From the NCBI GenBank assembly GCA_003153955.1, contig PMCB01000061.1, positions 14,076 through 33,719 of the forward strand: a DNA stretch of 19,644 nucleotides. Reading direction: 5' to 3'. A program made the position numbers and the translations under genes. The stretch's first letter is position 1. Every line of letters starts with the position of its first letter. Source of the DNA: Dehalococcoidia bacterium. GTDB lineage: Bacteria; Chloroflexota; Dehalococcoidia; Dehalococcoidales; Fen-1064. Positions 8,021 through 14,328 of the stretch are shown here, in pieces. The notes beneath the pieces were generated by a model, which ran no database searches, was not told the DNA's origin, and was given only the letters and a program-made list of their open reading frames with translations.

Positions 8021-8049
8021 TTCACATTTCCTCGTGCTATAGGTATAAT
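8021..8049 (+). promoter_or_regulatory. Sigma-70 type promoter for the aminotransferase
   Basis: TTCACA (8021-8026) and a perfect TATAAT (8044-8049) are separated by 17 bases. The start codon of the aminotransferase follows 33 bases after the -10 box, leaving a short leader that includes its ribosome site. It lies directly downstream of the preceding operon's terminator, as expected for a separate transcription unit. Confidence 0.8.
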
Positions 8050-8082
8050 TAGGTTAGATAAATCGAAGTGAGGGTACCTACG

Positions 8083-9390
8083 ATGGCAACTTTGAACCCC
8101 CAGGCAGAAGAGCTCAACAGCATCATCAAAGCGAAAAGTCCGACCGTTTACGAATTGTTGTCCAAAAAAGGGAAGGCCATCTATTTCCCCAAAAAGGGTA
8201 TTTTAGCCCAGGGACAGGCCGCCAAAGACAAGGCAATCAACGCGACAATCGGCACGGCTTGTGAAGATGACGGGAAGCCGATGGTTTTACCCAGTGTTGC
8301 CAGGCATGTCGACCTCCCGACGAAAGATATTTTTCCATACGCCCCCAGCGAAGGCCTCAAAGCCTTGCGGGACAAATGGAAAGAGCTGATGATCGGGAAA
8401 AACCCGACGCTGGCTTCAAAGGAGTTCAGTTTACCGGTTGTGACTTGCGGCGTAACCCACGCTCTGAGCATGGTAGGGTATATGTTTGTCGACGATACCG
8501 ACGAAGTGATCACGGCCGACCTGTACTGGGAAAATTACGACCTGGTTTTCACCAGCGCTTACGGCGCCGAACTGAAATTCTTTAATTTCTTCAAAAATCA
8601 GAAGTTCGATATAGAGTCCTTCAGGAAAACAGTCAGTGCCAAACCCATCGGCAAGAAAATCATCCTGCTGAATTTCCCGAATAACCCTTCCGGCTACAGC
8701 CCCACTAAGGAAGCCGCCAAAGAGATTGTCGCGATCCTGGTTGACGCAGCCAAAGCCGGCAACAAACTGGCGGTCATCCTGGATGACTCTTATTTCGGGT
8801 TGGATTTTGAAGACGATATTTTCGCCGAATCATTATTTTCGCAGCTGGCGCATGCCCACGAAAACCTGCTGGCGATAAAAATGGACGGCATTACCAAAGA
8901 GGAGTTCGCCTGGGGTTTCCGCGTAGGGTTTGTGACCTACGGTATCAAAGGCGGCGGCAGCGAACTCTATAAAGCTCTGGAAGATAAAACGGCGGGCGCC
9001 GTCAGAGGGAACATATCAAATGCCCCGAATCTGTCCCAATCGCTGCTGTTGAACGCCATGCAGTCGGAAACGCACTCCAAAGAGAAAGAGCGCAACAAAG
9101 CGGTCTTAAAGTCGCGCTACCTGAAAGTCAAAGAGACGCTGGCGGCACATAAAGAATATGAGAAATATTTTGAGGCGCTGCCGTTTAACTCCGGCTATTT
9201 CATGTGCGTCCGCCTGAAAAACTTAGACACCGACAAAGTGTGGGACACAATGCTGAAAAAATACAGCACCGGCGTCATCTGTTACAGCGAAAAGAACCTG
9301 CTGCGGATTGCCTTCTCATCCACGCCGCTGCAAAAAATAGAGGCTTTGTTCAATAATATTTATATGGCCTGTAAGGACTGCGCTGCCTAG
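8083..9390 (+). CDS. PLP-dependent aminotransferase, class I/II fold
   Basis: A 435-residue fold-type I aminotransferase. Visible features, numbered from the chosen start: the NFPNNPSGY substrate/cofactor loop (198-206), ILDDSYFGL with Asp235 and Tyr237 for the PLP ring, and the likely Schiff-base Lys272 in GITKEEF, followed by FRVGF with the phosphate-binding Arg280. The N-terminal part (LPSVARHV, FPYAPSEGLKALRDKW) is typical of class I/II enzymes. The WGFRVGF and TKEEF forms differ from the usual SKxFGLxGLRxGY, so it belongs to a divergent subgroup and the amino donor cannot be named. GTGAGGG (8068-8074) lies 8 bases before the ATG at 8083, which I take as the start. It is expressed from its own promoter. 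Confidence 0.92.
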   Translation: MATLNPQAEELNSIIKAKSPTVYELLSKKGKAIYFPKKGILAQGQAAKDKAINATIGTACEDDGKPMVLPSVARHVDLPTKDIFPYAPSEGLKALRDKWKELMIGKNPTLASKEFSLPVVTCGVTHALSMVGYMFVDDTDEVITADLYWENYDLVFTSAYGAELKFFNFFKNQKFDIESFRKTVSAKPIGKKIILLNFPNNPSGYSPTKEAAKEIVAILVDAAKAGNKLAVILDDSYFGLDFEDDIFAESLFSQLAHAHENLLAIKMDGITKEEFAWGFRVGFVTYGIKGGGSELYKALEDKTAGAVRGNISNAPNLSQSLLLNAMQSETHSKEKERNKAVLKSRYLKVKETLAAHKEYEKYFEALPFNSGYFMCVRLKNLDTDKVWDTMLKKYSTGVICYSEKNLLRIAFSSTPLQKIEALFNNIYMACKDCAA

Positions 9391-9413
9391 GCAGGCGGAG
9401 CATTTGCTTAGGC
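9385..9413 (+). other. Hairpin across the aminotransferase stop codon
   Basis: GCCTAGGC (9385-9392, containing the TAG stop) can pair with GCTTAGGC (9406-9413) over 8 bp with one G-T pair and a 13-base loop. The left arm also lies within a perfect 12-base palindrome, CTGCCTAGGCAG (9383-9394). No T-run follows, so it is not a standard terminator. Partial read-through to the downstream small gene is possible. Confidence 0.35.
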
Positions 9414-9486
9414 TGGATTACACACCCCGCAGTTCCTCTCTCTCAAGGAGTGAGGAGAAGGCTAGTCAAAATTAAGGAGAATAAAT

Positions 9487-9756
9487 ATGGCAGATAATTA
9501 TGACATCAGGATAAAAGTAATTTCGCAGAAAGGCAGCTGCGCCGCGGGGCACAAAGTTGGCGATGAATGGATATTGCCCGCCGGAAAAACACCGGAGGGG
9601 ATCTGTTTACCCGCTTTTGCCGTTTTATATCCCAATATCAGGACGCTTTCGTTCGGGGGAGCTTTCCCCTGGGAAAAAGATAAAGATGCCACCAGTGCCT
9701 GCTGCCCGGATGCGGCGAATCCGGTGGTATTTGAAATTAAGAGAATCAAGAAATAG
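9487..9756 (+). CDS. TIGR04076-family small protein, copy 1
   Basis: An 89-residue cytoplasmic protein of uncharacterised family TIGR04076. Family marks are KVISQKGSC--GHKVGDEW near the start, GIC with AF, PNIRTL and a C-terminal CCPD. Cys18, His22, Cys40, Cys72 and Cys73 are conserved with the second copy downstream, which suggests a metal site or redox chemistry, but this is inference. AAGGAGA (9474-9480) sits 6 bases before the ATG, a strong ribosome site. About two thirds of its residues match copy 2. The stop codon merges into a hairpin (9756-9781). No function can be assigned. Confidence 0.85.
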   Translation: MADNYDIRIKVISQKGSCAAGHKVGDEWILPAGKTPEGICLPAFAVLYPNIRTLSFGGAFPWEKDKDATSACCPDAANPVVFEIKRIKK

Positions 9757-9788
9757 GGCAGCTTCCATCCTTGTGCTGCCCTTTCCCT
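9756..9788 (+). terminator. Hairpin between the two TIGR04076 genes
   Basis: GGGCAGC (9756-9762) and GCTGCCC (9775-9781) form a perfect 7-bp stem around 12 bases, followed by TTTCCCT. The T-run is weak, so termination may be partial. It begins on the last base of the stop codon of copy 1. A TATAAT at 9790-9795 just after it could be a -10 box for copy 2, but no matching -35 box was found. Confidence 0.5.
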
Positions 9789-9850
9789 GTATAATTTGCT
9801 TTAAAACTATACATCAACCTTTATCTTTAAAACCTGTTCGGGTGTTTTTA

Positions 9851-10117
9851 ATGGAAGGCAAGTTTGAAGTCAGTATCAAAGTAATCTCACAGAAAGGCCG
9901 CTGCAGTGTGGGGCATAAGGTGGGGGATGAATGGCGCACCGGCGGAGGAACACCGCAAGGGATTTGCCTGAATGCTTTCGGGATGCTGCTGCCGAATGTC
10001 CGTACACTGATGTTCGGCGGTTCTTTCCCCTGGGAACCGGACAAAGATGTAACCACGATATGCTGCCCCGACGCTAAAAATCCGGTGGTGTTCGAAGTCC
10101 GGAGAATCAGGGAATAA
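9851..10117 (+). CDS. TIGR04076-family small protein, copy 2
   Basis: An 88-residue paralogue of the gene just upstream. It keeps KVISQKGRC--GHKVGDEW, TPQGICL-AF, LPNVRTL, FGGSFPWE and CCPDAKNPVVFE, with Cys18, His22, Cys39, Cys71 and Cys72. The largest difference is a shorter, glycine-rich turn (GGG, 31-33) in place of LPAGK. The reading frame is open back to 9557, but that extension overlaps copy 1 in another frame and shows no family similarity, so I start at the ATG matching the other copy. The ribosome site is poor, CGGGTG about 7 bases upstream, unlike copy 1, which suggests different expression. Function unknown. Confidence 0.84.
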   Translation: MEGKFEVSIKVISQKGRCSVGHKVGDEWRTGGGTPQGICLNAFGMLLPNVRTLMFGGSFPWEPDKDVTTICCPDAKNPVVFEVRRIRE

Positions 10118-10153
10118 CCCGCTATTTCATGTGATAATATTACCACCTTGAAA

Positions 10154-10182
10154 TTGACAGCCCGCAAGAGTGATGCTATACT
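10154..10182 (+). promoter_or_regulatory. Strong sigma-70 type promoter for the three-enzyme operon
   Basis: A consensus TTGACA (10154-10159) and TATACT (10177-10182) are 17 bases apart. The first start codon is at 10283, so the leader is about 95 bases. I see no clear operator palindrome next to it. Confidence 0.85.
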
Positions 10183-10282
10183 TTTAACCAATATTCTGGA
10201 GAATTGTTCCCCCATTGAATAGGCTTAATACCTATCTAAACATTGCTAAAAAATAAAGAAAAAATAAACAGGAGACAAATTC

Positions 10283-11320
10283 ATGGCAAAGAAATTTAAA
10301 ATTGTAAAGGTATCCAAACAGGTTGGCGATGCTACCAAAGCAATCGGCCCCAGCATGTCATCGAAAGAGGCCGACGAGTTCGCTAAAGTCAATGCTGAAT
10401 TAATTGAAGTCGCGGAAAGCGATAAAGCCGGTTTAGCGGCGGCCCTCAAAGATGCTGATATTTTACTGTACGGCGGAGTCACGATTAGCCGGGAAATGAT
10501 GGAATCCGCGCCAAGGTTAGCCGCAATTTTGTTCCAGACGGTGGGTTACGACCAGGTTGACCTTAAAGCTGCCACCGAAAATAAAATCCTTGTTGTAAAC
10601 AACCCTTCATGGGAATGGTGTATTGAAGAAGTATCCAACCATGCTTTAGCGCTGATGCTCGGCTGCGCCAAGAAAATGAAACAGCTGGATTTGTTAGTGG
10701 CACAGGGCCGCTGGGCCGATGCCAAGAAAGAACAGAACCCGATGGGTTCAATCTATAACCAGACCCTCGGTATTATCGGCTGCGGCGCCATCGGCAGAAT
10801 GGTTGCCCGGAAAGCCAAGGTCTTCGGGCTGAATATTATCGGCTACGACCCCTACATCATGCACCCCTGGCTGGCCAAAGAGAACGGCATCCAGCTGGTG
10901 AGTTTTGAAGAAGTCCTGAAAGCGGATTATGTGACGTTACATCCCGACCTGAACGAGACCAGTTTCCACATGATGAACGACAAAGCATTCGCGCAGATGA
11001 AACCGAGTGCTTATGTTATCAATACTTCCCGCGGCAAGGTCATCGATGAAGTGGCCCTGGTGAAAGCCCTTGAATCAAAGAAGATTGCCGGCGCCGGCCT
11101 TGATGTCTTCGAGACTGAACCGCTGCCCAAGGACAGCCCGCTGACCAAGATGAACAATGTAATTATGCTTTCTCACTCAGCATCGTATTCCACTTATGCT
11201 TTCTCCATCGCGCCCATCAGCATTGCCAAGGAAGCCGGCAGGATTTTATCCGGCAAGTGGCCGGTGAATCCGGTCAACAAAGAAATCACGCCCAGAGTTA
11301 AATTGGTAAAAGGAAATTAA
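10283..11320 (+). CDS. D-isomer-specific 2-hydroxyacid dehydrogenase
   Basis: A 345-residue NAD(P)-dependent dehydrogenase that interconverts a 2-oxo acid and a D-2-hydroxy acid. The nucleotide-binding motif is GCGAIG (166-171) and the acidic residue Asp189 in GYDPY suggests NAD rather than NADP. The catalytic set is present: Arg250 in NTSRG, Glu279 in DVFETEP and His298 in LSHSA. Length is normal for the family (310-350). Substrate cannot be named; relatives act on glycerate, phosphoglycerate, glyoxylate or lactate. AGGAGA (10270-10275) precedes the ATG by 7 bases. It is first in an operon with an RraA-like protein and an aldolase relative, which points to metabolism of short oxo acids made or used by them. 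Confidence 0.92.
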   Translation: MAKKFKIVKVSKQVGDATKAIGPSMSSKEADEFAKVNAELIEVAESDKAGLAAALKDADILLYGGVTISREMMESAPRLAAILFQTVGYDQVDLKAATENKILVVNNPSWEWCIEEVSNHALALMLGCAKKMKQLDLLVAQGRWADAKKEQNPMGSIYNQTLGIIGCGAIGRMVARKAKVFGLNIIGYDPYIMHPWLAKENGIQLVSFEEVLKADYVTLHPDLNETSFHMMNDKAFAQMKPSAYVINTSRGKVIDEVALVKALESKKIAGAGLDVFETEPLPKDSPLTKMNNVIMLSHSASYSTYAFSIAPISIAKEAGRILSGKWPVNPVNKEITPRVKLVKGN

Positions 11321-11321
11321 C

Positions 11322-12041
11322 TTGGCTTTTTTATCCGAAAAAGCAATGCTGGAAAAACTGAAACGGTTTGATACCCCGTCGGTTACGAATGTCGTTGCGA
11401 CCTATCCGGGCGACCCGCTGTGTCTGGGCCTCTACGAACCGTGGCGGCAAAACTGGTATACCGATACATCGATACATACTATCTATCCGGAACTGGGCCG
11501 GACGGTGGGTTACGCGGTGACGGTGGTTTATTCACTGCCGAATCCGAATTTCCACCGCTTTTCGATAACGGATTTGCTGGACGCAATCGATAAATCGAAA
11601 AAGCCCGTCATCGTTGTGATAAAGCAGGATTTCCCGCCGGAAATCTTGCCCAAAGTCGGGCTGTGCGGCGGCCAGATGACCACCGCTTTCAAAGCTTGCG
11701 GCGCAGTCGGGGTGGTAACTAACGGCCCGTCGCGGGATGTTGATGAAATCCGCCCGATGAAATTCCAGTACCTGATGAGCGGCGTCACGCCCGGGCACGG
11801 GGAGTTTTCCATCAGTGCCATCAATGTGCCTGTTTCGGTGGCCGGAATGGATGTTGCTCCGGGGGATATCATCCACATGGACGAGAACGGGGCCTGTAAA
11901 TTCCCGGCGGATAAATTGGCGGCGGTCTGTAATAACATCGAACCTTTCCTCAAGGTGGAAGAGGACCGGGTAAACGCAGTCAAGGCTGCAAAAACGATTG
12001 AAGAAATAAAGGCAGCTTTTACCGGTAAGAAAATAAAATAA
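11322..12041 (+). CDS. RraA / HMG-CHA aldolase-family protein
   Basis: A 239-residue member of the RraA-like family, which includes 4-hydroxy-4-methyl-2-oxoglutarate/4-carboxy-4-hydroxy-2-oxoadipate aldolases, oxaloacetate decarboxylases and RNase E regulators. The metal and substrate signature G-X20-R-D-X2-E/D is intact: Gly117, Arg138, Asp139 and Glu142 in the GG...SRDVDE segment. This favours an enzyme over the non-catalytic RraA regulator. I start at the TTG at 11322, one base after the dehydrogenase stop, because AGGA (11311-11314) is 7 bases away; the in-frame ATG at 11346 lacks such a site. Coupling to the dehydrogenase is likely. The likely reaction is retro-aldol cleavage or decarboxylation giving pyruvate, by family inference. 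Confidence 0.88.
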   Translation: MAFLSEKAMLEKLKRFDTPSVTNVVATYPGDPLCLGLYEPWRQNWYTDTSIHTIYPELGRTVGYAVTVVYSLPNPNFHRFSITDLLDAIDKSKKPVIVVIKQDFPPEILPKVGLCGGQMTTAFKACGAVGVVTNGPSRDVDEIRPMKFQYLMSGVTPGHGEFSISAINVPVSVAGMDVAPGDIIHMDENGACKFPADKLAAVCNNIEPFLKVEEDRVNAVKAAKTIEEIKAAFTGKKIK

Positions 12042-12098
12042 TATGTAGTTCACTTGCTTATCAAGCGCAAATAAAATATTTAAATAAGGAAGAAAAAG

Positions 12099-12878
12099 AT
12101 GAAACCAAATAAACTAAGACAGTTGATAAAAGAAGGAAAACCGACACTCGGTGTCCATTCCGTCATACCTTGGCCCCGTTTAGTTGAAATTATCGCCGTT
12201 ACCGGCGCTTTCGACTATATTGAGTATATCGGGGAATATTCAACATACGACCTTGAAACGTTTGAGAATCTCGCCCGCGCCATCGAACTTTACCCCAACA
12301 TGTCCATGATGATCAAAGTTGAAGAGCAGTCCAGAGGCTACATTGCTACACGGGCGCTGGATGCCGGTATACAGAACGCGCTGTTCGCTGATATCCGCAC
12401 TGCTGACGATGTTCGGGAATGCGTCCGCTTCATCCGCCCGGAAACACCGGAAGCCGGCGGGCGCCACGGCGCGGCCAGCCGCAGAATCAATGTCGGCTCC
12501 AACGCGATTGAATGGGTCAAACAGATGAACGATGCTGTATTGGCATTTATGATTGAGAAAAAGAGCGCCATGGACAACCTGGAAGAAATCCTTTCCGTCA
12601 AAGGCGTCGATATAGTTCAGTTCGGCCCCAATGACTATTCCGTCAGCCTGGGCAAACCCGGACAGGGCGGTCTGCCGGAAGTTGTCGAAGCTCATAATAA
12701 AATGATTAAGATGGCAATCAAAGCCGGTGTTCGGCCGAGGGTAGAAATCAGCAGCCCGGAAGAAGCCAAACCCTACATCGAAATGGGCGTTAAAGATTTC
12801 TGCATGGGCTGGGACCATCAGATTGTCGCCGGTTGGTGCCGGACCAACGGACCTGCACTGCGGAAATTACTTCCGTAA
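12099..12878 (+). CDS. HpcH/HpaI aldolase-family protein with altered active site
   Basis: A 259-residue TIM-barrel protein related to HpcH/HpaI class II aldolases, which make or split 4-hydroxy-2-oxo acids. The metal ligands are present: Glu153 in FMIEKKSAMDN and Asp179 in GPNDYS, followed by SLGKPGQ. By alignment with E. coli HpaI from memory, the base His45 is Tyr47 (GEY in place of GEH), Asp42 is Ile44 and Arg70 is Lys73. So the metal site survives while the known catalytic residues do not, which makes ordinary aldolase activity doubtful. It may use another mechanism or substrate. AAGGAAG lies about 8 bases before the ATG. It ends the operon started at 10283, and a strong terminator follows. 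Confidence 0.87.
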   Translation: MKPNKLRQLIKEGKPTLGVHSVIPWPRLVEIIAVTGAFDYIEYIGEYSTYDLETFENLARAIELYPNMSMMIKVEEQSRGYIATRALDAGIQNALFADIRTADDVRECVRFIRPETPEAGGRHGAASRRINVGSNAIEWVKQMNDAVLAFMIEKKSAMDNLEEILSVKGVDIVQFGPNDYSVSLGKPGQGGLPEVVEAHNKMIKMAIKAGVRPRVEISSPEEAKPYIEMGVKDFCMGWDHQIVAGWCRTNGPALRKLLP

Positions 12879-12906
12879 TTCAGGGAGATAAGTTTTCTGA
12901 AACAGG

Positions 12907-12944
12907 AAGGGCGGCTGGAATGAAAAATCCAGCCGCCCTTTTTT
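12907..12944 (+). terminator. Strong rho-independent terminator after the aldolase operon
   Basis: AAGGGCGGCTGGA (12907-12919) and TCCAGCCGCCCTT (12928-12940) form a perfect 13-bp stem around eight bases, followed by a run of T (12939-12944). It lies between convergent operons. The minus-strand side lacks a T-run, so it serves chiefly the plus-strand genes. Confidence 0.95.
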
Positions 12945-12994
12945 ATTTGCTCCGGATGTTTAACCCTAACCGGTATTCAATTTTGATATGGGAA

Positions 12995-13870
12995 TTATAT
13001 TTTGATTAATGGCAGGATGTTTTTCTCGATATCGGCATCGGTGAATGGTTCGGGGACATCGCTGAATAAATACCAGTTCTCGATGTGCTGGGCGGATTCA
13101 TTCGGCTGCAGTAATTTGAGCGGGGCTACGGTTTCCAGTTCCAGGATGCGGTCGGAACTGTAAGATTCCGCCGAGGAACCGAAATCAGGGTAGACTCCGC
13201 CCTGTTTGTATTCGAATGTTTTCAGGAAAAGGTGGCCTTTATTCCAGTAGGCAACCCAGTTATCCGTATCCATGACCCCGATTTTCAACGGCGCGGCGGC
13301 ATTGGCATCCTGGGCCAGAATAATAAACCGCTTGCCGATTTTCAGACGGGGGTCGGTGAGATCGCTGTATTCCCAGATGGCCAGCAAACTTGTGGGTAAG
13401 AGGTTGGTTTTATCCGCTGGTTTCCGTGCCGGCAGCGGGAAAATGGCTTTACCGCCGACAGCCATGGCGGAAATGGCCCACGGCGCGATTTCTATCGGCC
13501 AGAGCCCGCGGTTATACAGGCGGTGTACCACCGTCAAATGATTCTTATCAGGGTTAATCGAAATGTCCATCTCTTTCTGAATGCCGGTTTCTTTTTCTAC
13601 GGATTGAGTGAGACTGAAGAACTTGGTATGCTGCGTAAACTCGACAGGGCGGTCATCCGAGACATACGAGCGCGGAAATGCTTCCGGGGCATGCCAGAGG
13701 CGGTGGCCGGAGAAGCCGTGCTTTTGCGCGGGCACAAATTCATTCCACTCCCCGATAAACCCGAAATGGAGAATGCGCGGCCCGGTGTCACTGGATGCGA
13801 TCAGTTCAATCGTTTCGTTGTAGGCGCGGTAACAGTTGGGTAAGCCTGCATATTCAATTTTCTCGATCAA
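12995..13870 (-). CDS. Galactose-mutarotase-fold protein (DUF4380-like)
   Basis: A 291-residue protein that resembles sugar-binding beta-sandwich proteins of the aldose 1-epimerase fold. The best marks are SSDTGPRILHFGF (26-38) and GHRLWHAPE (55-63), which I associate with the DUF4380 family. Phe/Trp-rich strands such as NRGLWPIEIAPWAISAM follow. No signal peptide or membrane segment is seen. It starts with TTG, supported by GAGGAG 5 bases upstream on the minus strand; there is no better ATG nearby. It is last in an apparent operon with the alpha-xylosidase, 53 bases after the deoxyribosyltransferase-like gene, so a role on a released sugar or oligosaccharide is likely. Catalysis is not established, and I could not identify a clear His/Glu epimerase pair. 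Confidence 0.75.
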   Translation of the reverse strand: MIEKIEYAGLPNCYRAYNETIELIASSDTGPRILHFGFIGEWNEFVPAQKHGFSGHRLWHAPEAFPRSYVSDDRPVEFTQHTKFFSLTQSVEKETGIQKEMDISINPDKNHLTVVHRLYNRGLWPIEIAPWAISAMAVGGKAIFPLPARKPADKTNLLPTSLLAIWEYSDLTDPRLKIGKRFIILAQDANAAAPLKIGVMDTDNWVAYWNKGHLFLKTFEYKQGGVYPDFGSSAESYSSDRILELETVAPLKLLQPNESAQHIENWYLFSDVPEPFTDADIEKNILPLIKI

Positions 13871-13923
13871 AGTTTCTCCTCATGTTTTTATTTAACTAAT
13901 GACTTACTTTTTCTAACTTATAT

Positions 13924-14274
13924 TCACGAATCGGAGGGAAAATCGGCCGGTTCAAGAAATCTGATTATTTTGCGGTGTTTTCGCGCGTATGCCAGTTCTC
14001 CCCCGGTGGATTCTCCAATGTAACCGCCGACATTCAGTATTAACACCTCATCGGCCATGTCAATTTTACGCCGGTGCAGTTCATCAAGACGGATTTTTAT
14101 TTCCTTTAATTCACTTTCGGAAAAGTCCTTGAAAAGCTCGGCATCCGATTTCATATTACAGCCGATGGCTAACACAATTTTCCCTGCCATGTTTTCTTCA
14201 AATTGTGCCTTCTGAAAGGCTGCACCGAACCGGGTGCTGCCGCAAAGACAAACTATTTTCGGTTTTGTAACCAT
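13924..14274 (-). CDS. Nucleoside 2-deoxyribosyltransferase-like protein
   Basis: A 116-residue Rossmann-like protein of the nucleoside 2-deoxyribosyltransferase superfamily. VCLCGSTRF (8-16) is the N-terminal nucleotide loop. ELHRRKIDMADEVLILNVGGYIGESTGGELAYA (65-97) contains Glu88 and Glu93, one of which fits the catalytic position. It is shorter than classic enzymes (about 150), close to the DUF4406-type short forms often seen in phages and anaerobes. It lies 53 bases from each of its operon neighbours, an odd place for a nucleotide enzyme among sugar-degrading genes. AGAGGT lies about 9 bases before the ATG. The substrate is uncertain; it could cleave or transfer a sugar from a nucleotide. 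Confidence 0.78.
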   Translation of the reverse strand: MVTKPKIVCLCGSTRFGAAFQKAQFEENMAGKIVLAIGCNMKSDAELFKDFSESELKEIKIRLDELHRRKIDMADEVLILNVGGYIGESTGGELAYARKHRKIIRFLEPADFPSDS

Positions 14275-14328
14275 TTTCCTCTTACCTCTGCCAATGTTTT
14301 CAGCTCATTGCGTTACAATAACTCAGCT

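Noticed and set aside
9557..9850. N-terminal extension of TIGR04076 copy 2
   Set aside because: The extension overlaps copy 1 in another frame and crosses a terminator-like hairpin; the family start matches the ATG at 9851.
12240..12818. 192-codon open frame on the minus strand
   Set aside because: Mirror of the HpcH/HpaI relative; no domain and no ribosome site seen.
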